Shown here: positions 50,319 to 62,807 of the stretch, piece after piece | How positions within the stretch are numbered: position 1 is the stretch's first letter | Layout: each line of letters begins with the position of its first letter | Assembly (NCBI GenBank): GCA_030411725.1 | Contig: MU839828.1 | Span: 3,286,001-3,350,000, forward strand | Origin: Echria macrotheca | Lineage: Eukaryota > Ascomycota > Sordariomycetes > Sordariales > Schizotheciaceae | Length of the DNA stretch: 64,000 nt | Reading direction: 5' to 3' | Translations under genes and position numbers: made by a program | The notes under the pieces: model-generated | What the model was told of the DNA's origin: nothing | The model's database searches: none | Seen by the model: only the letters and a program-made list of their open reading frames with translations

Positions 50319-51330
50319 TTTGGTGGTCTGGATTGGCTCGGGGTTCAGTGTTTGGTGGTTGTTGCTTTGATAGACGATTGAGAGATGGTTACTCGGCGGA
50401 AAACATTAGTTGAATCAGTCCTGAATTCGATTGAGACGCGAATCTGCATTTATCTGTTGTTTTCCTGGGTTGAGTTACGATGGCAATGTCGACCCATGGA
50501 CTGACAAGTCCCCCTGCCGTTTGTTTACATGCTGCCTGATGCGGAAGGTGGCGGACCCACTATTCAGGGGTTCATCGCGTGTCTGCTCATTGACCACGCG
50601 GCAGCGGCGATGGTCGCGACGTCTGATGGGATAAAAATAACAAGCGGTGATGTCAAGCTATAAAAAGAACAATCGTCGTTGCTGTTGGGGAACGATAACA
50701 GGAGGCAACGGGTTGTTTATTTAGACACCCAGGGACATGAGACTGCGTCGGACTCATGCGGGTGACATGCCCGTGGATTTTGTTATTTGCCACACTTGGC
50801 AGGCGTTTTGGACTAGAATTTTGCTCCCCCGTCCTCCTAGCATTGTGAACTTTTGCTTCAGATTGAATCTTCAAATAACAAGGGTCGTGAGCTCAGGTTA
50901 GTGGAAGATTTGGCTGAGAACGATGTCGTCGCGTCTTCTTATGTTCTGGTTTCAGTGCGCGTGTGTTTTGGGGTTACGAGATATCTTGCGTATCAAGGTG
51001 TATGGTAGACAAATGCCAAGTAAGTAGCTAACAATGACCAAATAGCGCATCATCTTGAAGAAATGTCTCTGTTTGCTTATGCTACCGCTATTATCCTACG
51101 CTCTAAATGGACAAACGAACATCTCGCCCAGTTCCAATCCTCTGGGGAACCAAATCTTGATCGCAAAACCCGACATCTAGGTCGCTCATTGCGTTATTAA
51201 AGTCGTGATATCATTACCAGCCAGAGAAAACCAAGGAAACCGTCTATCGGAGTGTGTAATAGATCAAATCCCAGATGTGTTGTCTCCCGTCGCCAATGCC
51301 GCTGACTTTTGCTCCCCCACATATGTTGCC
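50319..51330. other. 1-kb spacer upstream of the DUF1772 gene
   Basis: Promoter side of the DUF1772 gene and 3' flank of the P450; no gene recognised. Confidence 0.5.
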
Positions 51331-53298
51331 TTACGGATACATGAACTCGATATCCGAAACAGCCGTCACGGCCGAGTTCAACGTCATGCCCGAGTCTACC
51401 CTGTCGAACTTCTTGATGGTCTCATCCCTGTCCGGGTTTCCAGGGAACACCGACACGGGACCGGGAGATGGAAATGGGGGCGGCAGGATCTCGGTCGTAC
51501 GCACCTGTAATGCCCTTTTGCCGCACCCAACATCCCCGCCACCGCCGCCCCTAGCCCGGCGTAAAAAATCGGCCCGCTCCCTGCGGTCCTGCCTGTCGGC
51601 CTCCTCCCACAACCGCAGGGCTTCTTCACGTCGCTTGGGACTGCGCGGCTCGAATGCCATCTCGAACGGATCCGGCTTGATGATGAGCAGCGAGTTGGAC
51701 TTGTCAAGCGGCACGGGCAGCTCCTCGCCCGTCATCGGATCCCGCTTCGGCCGCAGGTTGAAGCACCACGCCAGCGCGCCGCACGCGACGATCAGCTCGT
51801 CCTGCGTCAGTGACATGCCCAGACACTGGCGCTGGCCCCAGCCAAAGGACGACATGCCCTTGATGGTGGGGTACTGCGTCAGTGGCTCCTGGTACGTCGG
51901 CCAGCCCGGCTCGAGCCACCGCTCCGGTCGGAACGTTTCCGGGTCCGGGTACTTGTCTGGGTTCCGCAAGAAGGCCCAGTCGAGCGGCAGGATGCGGGTG
52001 CCTTTGGGGATGAAGTACCCGTTGTAGATGTCGTCGGCTTCGGTCTCGTGGGCAACCCCTTTTTTCCATTCGTTAGTCATTGGACGAGACTAAAAATAGG
52101 GGGCAGACTGGTAAGAAGGTAAAGGGGAGTGGGGGTTGACGGAAAAGGCAAATACCTGTCGGGACGTTCGGCTTCCACCGCATCGTCTCCTTGATGCATG
52201 CCCGCAGCACAGGAAGTCGGGGGGCGTCGTTGAGCGTTGGCAGTCTCCCCTCGCACACCTCGTCGATCTCGCGCTGCACAGCTGCCTGCCACTCGGGATG
52301 GTGCACCATGCTCACCAGCCAGTACGAGAGCGGGCCGGCCACGGTAAAGATGCCGACGAGCGCGAGCATGCCAATGACCGAAGACGCCTCGTGGTCGTCC
52401 GAGATGGCCGACTTCAGCGCCGTCTTCTCGAGGAACTGGCGCGTCCAGCACGACCGCATCTCGCCGCGGGCCATCTTCTCGCGCACGCCCACCAGCCGAT
52501 CCATCCACCACGCCTGCTGCTCGTCGTGTCTCTTCCGCTCAGCGCGCTTCCACGGGTTCAGGGGAAGTGGCAGGTGCCACAGCGGCGTGAGGACGTTGGT
52601 GATGGGCCCTGCCGGTGACATCTGGCGGAGCAGCCCCCATGCGCTCCTGGCGCATTCTTCCGAGAGAGATGGGTCGTCCCAGGTGAGCTGGCACATGACC
52701 TTGGCGGCCATGTCCTCGAGAGAGGCCTGGAAGCCGTCTGGGTTCGCGATCAGCCGTGCGAGCCATCGCTTGGTTTCGAAGTACATGACGCCGTGATACT
52801 GCGCGTTGGTAGCCTCGGTGATGTAGGAGTGCGTGAGCTTGCGCTGGCGAGCCCAGTACTCTGTTTGTGTCTGTGAGTACAGTTTGCCATCTTCATATGG
52901 CGTGTGAACGTACGATTCCGCCCCATCAGCGGCAGATACTCCTTCGACCCGTAGGTGCTCTTGGAGTCGAACAGCGAGCGGATCACCGGCCGGTCCGAGT
53001 TGGTTCGCGCCCGCTTGACCAGCAGGTCCTCGGCTACCTTCTCGGATGTGACGATCCAGAACTTGGCCCCCAGCATCTCGGTGCGGTAGAACCCCTGGCT
53101 GCCGTACTTGCCCGCCCACTCGTAGAACTTGAGCCACATGAACTCGATCGGCAGGTCGTGTATTCTGCCGAGGTACGGGAGCTGCGTCGGGCCGGGAGGG
53201 CCCCTGGGGTCGTTCATTTCGCGGTATATCTTGAACAGGTGGGCCGCTGCCGCTGCCAAGAGCACGACCACGAGCAATAACGCCGTGAGAAGCTGCAT
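51331..53298 (-). CDS. Cytochrome P450 with long C-terminal extension (605 aa)
   Basis: Exons are 52914..53298, 52156..52860 and 51331..52058, with GTACGT and GTATTT donors. Residues 3-20 form the ER membrane anchor, and PPGP follows at about 34-37. The K-helix has E353-x-x-R356 (IKETMRW). PERW is at 408-411, and the haem loop FGWGQRQCLG has its Cys ligand at 442. All P450 landmarks are intact. The protein runs some 75 residues past the normal end: a charged helix (RREEALRLWEEADRQDRRERADFLRRA), a Gly5 run and a Pro-rich tail. A missed 3' intron could also explain part of this. It is divergent from a FAD monooxygenase, and both probably act on one small aromatic or terpenoid substrate; the substrate is unknown. 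Confidence 0.88.
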
Positions 53299-55057
53299 CG
53301 TAAGTTCTTGAGTGGGTGATGACGGAAGGGAGGAGGGGGAGGAGAAAGAGGGGAAGGCGGAGGAGGTGGTTCTCCTTGTTGTCTTAAAGCTCTCTTGCTT
53401 CTCCGTATGACTGCTGCTGTTATTCTTCCATCTCAATGGCAACGAGGTGCTCACATGTAATATTTGTAGTCAGTCTTGCTCTGAGCTTGCCAACTGTCTG
53501 GCTTGCGGCCACTCCTGGCCATTGAAGCGCGTGCCGTTTGTCTGTGTCGGTCTGTTCGCCTGCAGGATGACATGTGAGTGGTAATACCCTGTGGCAAGGC
53601 AAGGACCGGGATATGGCGCTCAAAGCGTTAGCCACTCTTCATTGCATGGTTCCCGATGCAAAATAACTCCGTGCAAATTATGATCTGTGAGAAAGGACCG
53701 TGAGAGCGTCCCAAGAGATGGGTTGTAAAAGTAGCGGCGGCTTGCCACTGATGATGGTCCGTGAAGCAGCGTGGGGACTGTTCTCGGCGTCCGCTTTCGA
53801 GGCTGGACTAAAACTGTTTCCTGGCTGTGATGTTAACGAAGCTCAGTCAAGAAGACAGAGCAGTTTCTCAAGCCAAGGAGGGAAGCGGGCTTTTAGTTAG
53901 CCGCCACGGCCATACCCCCCGGTCCCGGCCCGCCCCTTGACATACTCTCGGGTCTGTCAATAACAGCACAGCCTCGGCGACACCCGGAGACCTGGAAGCG
54001 GATCAGAACGGGGATCCGGTAGAGTCCCAGTGCCGCGGTTGGCGCGAGCCTGTGGTGGGGGGTCCAAGTCAGACGGGGAAACTGACCCGGCTACAGTGCG
54101 AAGAGGGTTGAAAACAAACTCCCGTGTGTGGGCGTGTTCTGCATATCCATCTGCACATCCGCTTATCGACACACAAAAGTCAGAAGTCATCAGAAGCCGT
54201 CATTGGTCTTCCGTCTGCCCTTGTTTACATCCGAATTCCCCCATTATGTCATCTAGAAAATGGAATGTGTTGTTTTTCTCACGCTTAGGGACTTTCTAGA
54301 TGCTACAGGACCACCGGTCGCTAGAGGCGCATCAAGGGGGCTATGCCGCTGCTCAAGACCGTACCTGCTTTACCTACCTATGCTAATCGTAGTCAAATGA
54401 GCATTAGCGTTCGAGTTGTCATGAAGTGGCATGCGTCCAGCAGGACCCCAACAACCTGACATTTGCTTCCCTGGCCAATGGGCGTTTCCAGACCGTTCCA
54501 GAAACATTGCCACTTGACGAGGACTACACCGTTACTGGGTAGCCGATGTGACTGGTGCACAGGACCCACGAGAGAGCATCGAAAAGAACTAATTTGGGGG
54601 CTTTAACGCGGCCGAAGGCAGGCTGTCAGTCATGATAATGCTGGTTTTGACCCGCCAAGGCTTTATAAAGATGGACTTGCGCAATCTGCACCTGTCGTGT
54701 CTTTTTCCAGGTTCTGGAACCACCGTTGGCCCCCCTGGTCGTAACCATGGCCTGCCAGTTGCGCGTTTCGCCATTAGCGGTGCTTGATTTACTACTAAAT
54801 TGGTAGCTTCGTTCCCAGAGTTTCCGTTTTGGACTCATTAGCGCAACAATCAACTCGCAGAGGCCGACGACACTACATGCAAAATGCTGCAGTAGCCACA
54901 CGCATACGATGATGGATCAGACGAGAATTTCACCGGGAAAGACCGGAAAATCTTCCTGTTTCACCAATGATATATGCTCATCTCTCCTCTTGTATTTCGT
55001 CCAAATCAGAATAACATCATCTGTCAATAGCCTAGCCCCCCCTGAAACACGCCCACG
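53299..55057. promoter_or_regulatory. 1.76-kb divergent region between P450 and FAD monooxygenase
   Basis: No gene is supported. The region should carry both promoters. Frames under 92 codons are present and lack features. No pathway-specific regulator site was identified. Confidence 0.45.
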
Positions 55058-56608
55058 ATGCCGTTCATCACCGAAGGCGCCCCCAAGCCGGTGGGCTCGT
55101 ACCCCGCGACCGGCATCGACGTGATCATCGTCGGCACCGGTCTCGCTGGCCTCACCGCCGCCATCGAGTGCGTCCGCAAGGGCCACAACGTCCGCGTCCT
55201 CGAGCGAAACGACGACATCAGCACCGAGGGCGACATGTACTTCATGGGCCTGTCGGCGACCAAGTTCTTCAAGCACTGGCCCGAGATGTTGCGCGAGTAC
55301 GACGAGATCTCGCTGCACAACGCCTGGATCGAGACGTTCAAGCACGACGGCGAGATGATGATCCCGCCCCTCAAAGTTTCCGACCGACTGCGCGACGCCG
55401 GACTCGACCCCGACACGCCCCCTGGGACGTTCCAGATGCGGCCGCTGGTGTATAAGATGTATGTGCGCCAGGTTGAGCGGCTGGGGATCAACATCAAGTT
55501 CGGCCACAAGGTTGTGGACTACTACGAGGACACAGAGTTGGGTCGTGCCGGGGTTGTGACGGACAAGGGCGAGAAGTTCGAGGCGGACGTGGTCATCGCG
55601 GCTGATGGCGTCGGGTCCAAGAGCCAGAAGCTTGTTGGGGGCCAGGTCCGGGCGATGAAGTCGGGTCGGGCCATGTGGCGGGCTGCTTTCCCTATCCACC
55701 ACCTCGACAAGAACCCCGAGGTCAAGCAATTCTTCCGGATGCACAAGGGCGAGACGGGCGATGAGCCGATCATCCGGACCTGGCTGGGGTGTGTTTGTTT
55801 ACTTCCCCTATTTACCCCCTTTTAAAAAGTGGAGACTAAACGAGAAAAAAACAGCCCCGGCACATACGCCATGACGCTCACCCGTGCCGACACCATGATC
55901 TGGATCATGAACCACGACGTGACCGGTTCCGAGAAGGAGTCCTGGCACAACACGATCGAGTACGACGAGGTGCTCGCCAACATGGACAAGGGCGTCGGCC
56001 CCAAGCCGTGGGCCCAGATATTCAAGGACCTGATCAAGCTGACTCCGCCCAAGACCATTGTCAACTTTGAGCTCTTCTGGCGCGACCCCCAGCCCAAGTG
56101 GGCCTCCCCCGGCGGGCGCGTGGTCAACATCGGCGACGCCGCGCACTCCTTCCTCCCGGCCTCGGGCAACGGCGCGACCCAGGCCATCGAGGACGCCGTC
56201 TGTCTCGCCAGCTGTCTGCAGATTTGTGGGACGAAAGAAAAAGTCCCCGAGGCCGTGCACGCGCACGTGCGCATGCGGTTCGTGAGGAACGCGTGCGCGC
56301 AGAAGCTGGGCTTCAGCAACGCCGAGCTGCTCCAGGACACGAACTGGGAGCGCGTGCAGGTCGAGCCGCGGCTCGCGCAGCCCAAGCTGCCCTCGTGGGT
56401 GTGGCGGCACGATCCGGAGAAGTACGCGTACGAGGTGTATGATCGGGTCGTGGCGAGCCTGCGGAAGGGGGTGCCCCTCACCGAGGACGATAGCATCCCG
56501 CCGAATTATCCGCCGGGGTACAAGTACGAGCCGTGGAGCATTGAGAAGATTATGGAGGATATGCGCAAGGGGATTCCGGTGGACCTGGGGAGTGGGAACT
56601 GGGATTAG
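55058..56608 (+). CDS. FAD-dependent monooxygenase, salicylate-hydroxylase type (494 aa)
   Basis: Exons are 55058..55788 and 55855..56608; the 66-bp intron (GTGTGT ... CTAAAC ... AACAG) restores a Gly. The dinucleotide fold VIIVGTGLAGLTAA has GxGxxG at 26-31 and E49 at the end of beta-2. The DG motif is in VVIAADGVGSKSQKLV, and the GD motif in VVNIGDAAHSFLPASGNGATQAIED, so FAD and NAD(P)H binding are complete. The C-terminal signature PPNYPPGYKYEPW recurs in fungal members. Group A enzymes hydroxylate or epoxidise aromatic and meroterpenoid substrates. There is no membrane segment. It shares an upstream region with the P450, suggesting joint use. Confidence 0.92.
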
Positions 56609-56676
56609 GATCTTCGTCGTGATATTGGTCTGACTATTCTGCTGCTGTTCCAATCTGAGGGGAGAAGGCGCTCTGC

Positions 56677-58758
56677 CTAGGTAGACTCGGCAGAGAGGGC
56701 GTCGGACTCTGTATTGTGCATAGAAACAGAGAGAAGAAATCTTTTGCGGCCAAGAAACTCTTGAATGCTGACTTCTGCTTTGGCGGAGACGGGCCGCCCT
56801 GTGGAATCAGTGCATGTCGACGTGGCTTTTGGCGAATAGTTCTGGTCTGGCAAGAACGTGGAATCCGGAGCCGTCAACAATGTGTTCACTATTCTAGTGA
56901 TTGTTCTGACAACAGCTTCACCTAGTTTCGTGTGATTATCAAGGTGGTGCCTCTCCAAGTTCTCGTTCAAAAGCGCAGTAAGGTGCTGAGACTTCATCGT
57001 CCAGATGGCACAGAAAGGCTTGGATTGTCCTGAGTGCCAACCACAGGGACCACGAAGGGCCCGTGTTCCTTCCTCTTCGGAGTCATATCGCATTCCACAT
57101 AGAATCAAAAACTTGACGCCCTCGATTTCCCGGTTGCCCAGCGTGGTCAACCCATAGACCATGTAGGCGCCGTCTGGAATATTGTCACGTAAGATAGGTG
57201 GGTAGATGGGGTTGTAGAAGTCAGGATGTATCAACACAGGAGCATGCGTCCCCAACAAGGCCTCGATAGATTCGATTTCGTATCCATCAAGGAGTCCGTT
57301 TGGACAGATAGGCGTGATGGTGGGTATTTCGATTCGAAGTACGGATATGTCGACTTCTTCTTGCAGCAGGATTCGCGTTCGTTTCAATAATGAAGGGTCG
57401 AAACTGAGTTCCACTGCATCGGTATATGGGACACAATCCAATTAGATGTATGCTGACTTCAGTTCTAGGCGGGATAGGTACTTACGGCTGGTATTTCCCC
57501 GTAGTTTAGCCTGATAAACTGACTGCTTTGGTTGAATTTCTACCAAGAATTTGCCGGCATCCAGAAGCGTCCATCTGAACTGTCTGAACGAGTTGGAGGA
57601 AAAATCGGTGTCCTCCAAAAGTAGGGCCGGAGACGTAAAATATTCATCCTTGCGGTAGCAGTCGAGCACAGCAACCCATAAAGCATATCTTCGGTTGAAG
57701 TATTTTCCGTACGCGTAAAGCGTGCCGGTTCCGCGTGTTAGAAACACATCGAGCTCAGCGCCACGATTAGTAAACGTTATCGGGCTGGCGGATGAGATAG
57801 GTTGGTAGCAGTCCAGTCCATCGAAATATTTTGGGTCAGGTGCCAGTATTGGGATACCAACGGGGCGATTGGACTGCAGGTGAGATATGTTGTTCCAGAC
57901 AAGAAGAGAGTGGTCTCTTGAGTTCTGCAAAATCTCCTGCTGGAGACGTTGGAACGCCTTCGAGCTCCCCTCCCCATAGATCAAGGGCATGTTGACGTTG
58001 AAAATGCCGAGGAGACAGTACGCCTTATCTTCAGCGCGAGTAGTCTTTCGGTCTGCCGCCCATGACATCCTGCTGCTGATGCTCATCTGAGCAAGTAGAG
58101 ATCGAACAGACACCAAGTTCCATGAAGGCCCCAGCCGCCAAAAGGGATGGAAAATCGATTTTTTGCAAAGATCACAGTTACGGATGGCCGCTTCCCCTTT
58201 GCAGTGACCAAGGGTACACTCCGAGTCAACATTGGGTTGCCTTCTGAGGACTTGCTGGTCGACTTTGACAATGAGAGAGAGTTCATCCAACAGCTCCGTG
58301 CGGTTGCCAAACGGTGTCCACTGTGAGTCGTAGAATATTACCTCAACAGGGGCAATTAGTTCCTGAAGAGTCCATCCCCGTTGGAACCATCGGGGGCGAC
58401 ACTCTGAGAGTTTTAAACGGCTCTTGTAATCGGACAGAAATGCATAGCAAACGTAGGCTTCGGCATACCAGACGAACATGGAGTTGATTGCCTCTGACAG
58501 TTCAGCGCTGCTTGATTTGTCGATACAGCATGTGTCGATCCAAATCCAGTCCAGTCCGTCGTTGCGGGCCAGTTCTGCAGCCTTCAATACTTTGGCCAAG
58601 CCTGCTTTTCGGCACTGGCGGAGTTGACGCCGGCCATGCCGCGCATCTTCAAAGAGGACCTCCTCTTCTTCCCACGTGTGCGACAAGATGGCGTAAAATG
58701 GCTTTTTCTGTCCCGGGAAAAACTCGAATTCGAAGGTCGTGGTGTGAAGAAGCCTCAT
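56677..58758 (-). CDS. HET-domain (heterokaryon incompatibility-type) protein (669 aa)
   Basis: Exons are 57486..58758 and 56677..57413; the 72-bp intron (GTAAGT ... GATGCAG) rebuilds a Leu codon. HET blocks are in order: YAILSHTWEEEEVLFED near the start, GLDWIWIDTCCIDKSSSAELSEAINSMFVWYAEA, and RGWTLQELIAPVEVIFYD. TRAEDKAYCLLGIFNVNMPLIYGEGSSKAFQRLQQEI follows. This is the HET-E/vegetative incompatibility class, whose activation triggers cell death or growth arrest on non-self recognition. No NACHT or WD40 repeats follow; the C-terminal 350 residues are unknown. HET genes are numerous and fast-evolving in this group, so allelic partners cannot be guessed. Confidence 0.93.
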
Positions 58759-59315
58759 CGTGTCCGAGGTGCGTCGCTGCGATGCGGCGCAGACCGTAGA
58801 ATTGCGACGAGTGGATGTTAGGCTGTCGAGTTAGCTTAGGTAGTTTTAGAGACCTGGTCGAGGGATAACATACTAAGCGTTTATAACCAGCACCGTTTGG
58901 TGTCTGGTTGCACCGTCCTGGCCAAGTCGAGGTGGAGCGGAGAAGGCTCAAGTTGTTGTTAGGCAGTCACGGGCCGAACAACCCCTCTTTTCAACTTCTT
59001 CGTGAGTCAGCTGCTGTGATACCTGAGGCAACAAGAATTATTTCCGAGATCCGCGTTGGCTTATCTATTGGCTCCCTGAACGATACAACCAATCAGATCA
59101 CTTTGCGTTTCCCCTGGCTTGACGCTTCGATAGAAAAGGAAAGTTAAGTTGTCGATTTCCGCATCCATCACACAGGCAACCGCCCGAGAATATCGGACCG
59201 GAACCCCGCTAAATGAAAGATTTCAAAGGGAGGAAGAGAACAAAAACTCAAAGCAAAGACAAAAAATAAAAAGCAACAGAAAGATACATCATACAAAACA
59301 AAAAGAAAGGAGCAT
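58759..59315. other. Intergenic spacer
   Basis: Promoter of the HET gene and 3' flank of the oxidoreductase; no gene recognised. Confidence 0.5.
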
Positions 59316-60539
59316 CTAAGCCCTCCAATTCCCGACCAGCTCCTCCAACTGCACATGTCTCTCAAGAGCGAGTTCAAAAGTACCAAACTCTCCCTTTCCG
59401 TTATTCTGCGCTTCAGCAAAGGCCTCATACAGCCTCCCAATCCCCCTCGCTGCGCCCGGCATCTCCTCCTCCCGTTTCTCCCACATATACTTCATCGGCT
59501 CCACTTTCCCGCTGTTAAAATCGTGAAGATCAACCCTGACCCGGTCCTTGTCCTCGTCGCGGTGGATATCCAACCAGTTCTGCCACACCACTCGAATCTC
59601 CCCCTTTTCACCATGAATAGTCCACGTCGCATCCGGCTCACCCGGGAAGGTTTGACCGGCACGCAGACGGAGGTGGATCGTAGCCCCCTTTTGCGTGGTT
59701 GGCGACTCGGGCAGTCGACCGGTGATGTAGAATAGATCAGGCACATCCGACGTGACCGTCTTGACCACCTCAGATCCGCGAATCACCTTGACATGGGGAT
59801 GCTGGATGTGAAAATGACCACGGAGAGGGAGTCCTTCGTCGGTTGTCTTGAGGACGTCGCCCAGAACGGACTGGATCGTGTCGAACGCTGCCAAAATCAA
59901 AACCACCATCCTTCAAAAGACAGGAAGGATATACTTACCATGCATAAACGAAATAGTATACGCATTCCCTCCAACCTTCCAATCCATGAAATACTCCAAC
60001 CCCTCGCCAATCGTATCCCGCACGTTCAACCCCCCAGTCGACCGGAACTCGCTACTAACCACCCGTCCAATCCTTCCATCCCCGATAATCTCACGCAACG
60101 CAAAAGCCAGCGGCGAAAATCGTCCCTGCAATCCAATCACCGTCTTCCCCAACACCCCCCTCTCCCTAGCAAGCTCAACCAGCCCCCTCGCCTCCTCGAC
60201 GTCCCTCGCAAGCGGCCACTCACAAAACACAGCTTTACCCGCGGCGATCGAGGCCCGGACAGTAGACGCGTGCACGTCCACGCGCGTGTTGCAGACGACC
60301 AGATCGACGTCGGGGTCTGCAGCTAGCTCGGAAGGTGAGCCGTACGCTTTTGTGGAAGGGGGGAGGTTATACGCGGCGATGGCGGCCTCGGCGGCGGCGA
60401 CGGAGGAGTTGAGCAGGGCCACAATGGTGTAGTTGGCGCGGCCGCGGGGGGAGAGGAGGTAGGGGAGGTGGGCGGAGGCTGCCCAGGCTGTTTGGGCGGA
60501 GGAGGAGAGGCCTATGAGGGCGATGCGGATGGGGGACAT
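59316..60539 (-). CDS. Gfo/Idh/MocA-family oxidoreductase, Gal80-like (390 aa)
   Basis: Exons are 59939..60539 and 59316..59887; the 51-bp intron starts GTAAGT, ends TTGGCAG and rebuilds Ala. The N-terminal Rossmann fold begins RIALIGLSSSAQTAWAASAHLPYL, with the Gly-rich loop changed to GLSSSAQ. VDLVVCNTRVDVHA and GKAVFCEWPLARDVEEA are family landmarks; the latter has Trp where dehydrogenases have Lys in EKP. Loss of that Lys and of a canonical GxGxxG resembles Gal80, a non-catalytic NADP-sensing repressor, so a regulatory rather than catalytic role is plausible. The C-terminal beta-sheet domain is complete. Confidence 0.86.
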
Positions 60540-61326
60540 TTTGTTTTTTTTTGGTTTGGTGTAGAGGGGCGAATACAGAGGGAGGATAGGAGCTTGGGGA
60601 TATCACGGTGGTTCGAAATCAGGAGAAGACAGGTTGGTGAACTTGGGAGAACTTGGGATTTCGCCAGACATGGGCGGATGCCACCGCTTAAATACCCGGC
60701 GATTTGAGTTTCTTGAGGAAATATACGCATTTCAAGTCTTCGCAAATTCTTTCGCATTCAGAATCTTATTTCAAAGTAACCTATCAGTTAATTTCGAATC
60801 ATGTGGTGTTGAAGGCAACTTTGTGCGATCGATCTCAGCCGTGTCCGATATCTTGGCACAGGATTGTGTGGGATCGGCAAGTCGGCCGGTTTGTCAAATT
60901 GCGCATGATCAACACTAGGTAAGAACGCAAACACGTCTGAATTAGTAAATTATCCAGTAGATTCAAGTCTAGTGGAATGGGGCTGGTTCTTGTGGCGTCA
61001 GAGAAAAGGCGTTGCCTCGCTGGTCGGTGCTTTATCACCTGCCTCGCTCGCTGCCCTCAGACATTCAACCGTCCTGCGTCTGCACACGCCGCTAAGCTCG
61101 TTCCATGCGGTTCTAGTTCTATTTCCGCATCCTCTGGAGCCCTGCTTGCTTCCGGCAACGATCTGGCCATGTGAAGCTAAGAAGAGCCCTAGGGCAAGCT
61201 CTCATGTGCGGGAATGAGCAATACCTATTTAAGCGAAAGGTGGGCAACTTGTTTCGACCTGATCATGGACCTCGTTCTTCCTTCCTTTCTCACCTTCCAT
61301 ATCTGACGTTGGCGCGCATTGTGACC
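60540..61326. other. Divergent spacer between the Gal80-like and HNH-like genes
   Basis: 790 bp, presumably both promoters; nothing else recognised. Confidence 0.5.
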
Positions 61327-62405
61327 ATGTCAACTCATCACGACCCATCACACTTCCTACGCATCAAACAACGGTATCAAGGGACAATTCAGCGCATTGT
61401 CGCCTTGCAGGCTGAGTATCAGGCACGTCGTGTGCTGCCTGGTGGTCGGCTTGAAGAACGGTTGGCTCTGATTGCGCGAATTGAGAAGAGAATGTCTGCT
61501 ATTGGCAACAATAATACACCACCGGTAGAGAAGCGCTACATCTTCGCTGGTCTGCTCGTCTCCCCAGTTTCGTACCTACGACACCTGGACAATGCCCCTC
61601 CATCCGTCATCATCGACGCAAGACAACGTCTTGCCTATCTCCCGGAGATCCTACATCTAAGTACGTGTTGCGCCTCAGCCGAAATGCCCTCGATCAACGC
61701 TTCTCTAAATGAACTAATATCACAGCCTTCTCGGACACGACCGATCCGACGTACGAGCAGCTCCCCGAAACGAAAGAAGAAGAAGAAACATATCGAATAA
61801 AGCTTGGAGAAATGAGATGCATCGTGACGGGCACAATCGACCCCGATATCTGCCGTATCCTTCCGATAGAGTCAATGGTTTCATGCTTCGAAAAACTTCG
61901 GCGATCAAAGTCCTGCTTCGACGCTCTTTGGCCCATCTTCCCCGATAGAGCCAAGAAGATAAAATGGGAATACAAGCCTGAGGGAAATATGCTGTGTCTG
62001 AGTCCCCAGCTCCATCGCTGGTGGTGCAAGGCATACTTCGGGTTCAAGTGTTCCAAGATTTTGCGCGGGTCGACTCGTGAGCGCAAGATACTTCGCCTCA
62101 CGCTCTACTGGATGCCCAGGAGGGGGTTCTCTGGACCTCAAGAGAGAGATTATATCTTGAGGTACATGGCGGATACCTTGGGCCCGCTGGACGGAGTCGC
62201 GGCCTACAGGAAAGCTACTGCAACTACTGGAGATCTTATCCAGTCCGGTGACATGTTTGCGATCGAAGTGGATGCCGATCTCGCGCCTCAGATGAAAAAG
62301 GAGCTCGATTATCAATGGACTCTGGTCCGCATCGCTGCTTTGACCCGGCCCCCGACTACGCATGGGCATGTCGTTGTCGAGGATTCAGCGGACGGAAAGG
62401 GCTAA
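61327..62405 (+). CDS. Fungal HNH-endonuclease-like protein with degenerate motif (337 aa)
   Basis: Exons are 61327..61660 and 61726..62405; the 65-bp intron (GTACGT ... CTAAT ... TCACAG) rebuilds a Thr. A helical N-terminus (RIKQRYQGTIQRIVALQAEYQARR) is followed by an acidic ETKEEEE stretch. The core is MRCIVTGTIDPDICRILPIESMVSCFEKL ... NMLCLSPQLHRWWCKAYFGFKC. This is the pattern of HNH_2 domains in fungi (CxxTG ... AHIxP ... NxLxLxxxxHxxFD), but the AH of the first His position reads IC, so catalytic metal binding is probably lost or altered. Function of these proteins is unknown; some lie near HET genes. The family call comes from pattern only. Confidence 0.7.
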
Positions 62406-62807
62406 GGAGACGAGTTAGAGCTGACGCGGGAAGGGTACGAGCGATTCAAGCCCTCAACAGGGGACCGGGGGATGGATGAAAAAGCGCAAACAATCTGAGC
62501 TGACAAGTAATCCAACAAAGTGAGTTTGCAAGGTCGTGCATTGAAATAATACAACATACCTTAACGGAAAGGCGCAACTACGGGAGCACAGCTGGTGGTG
62601 CTGGGTGGGTGGGAAGCGGACTTTGGGGGCCCAATTCCGGTCGTGCAGGTGGTAGGGTGTTGGGGATGGATATAGGTCGGCCTCGCCCTCCGCACATTCC
62701 GATCGTTCCTGCCTTGCTTCTCGACTGACGGACTTGAGGGAAGGCACGAACGGAAATTTTCATGAGGCTGATTAATTCCCGAGACCAACCATTACCTATC
62801 CATCCAC
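62406..62807. other. Intergenic spacer, promoter of the Zn2Cys6 gene
   Basis: About 400 bp between two same-strand genes; nothing beyond presumed regulatory sequence. Confidence 0.5.
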
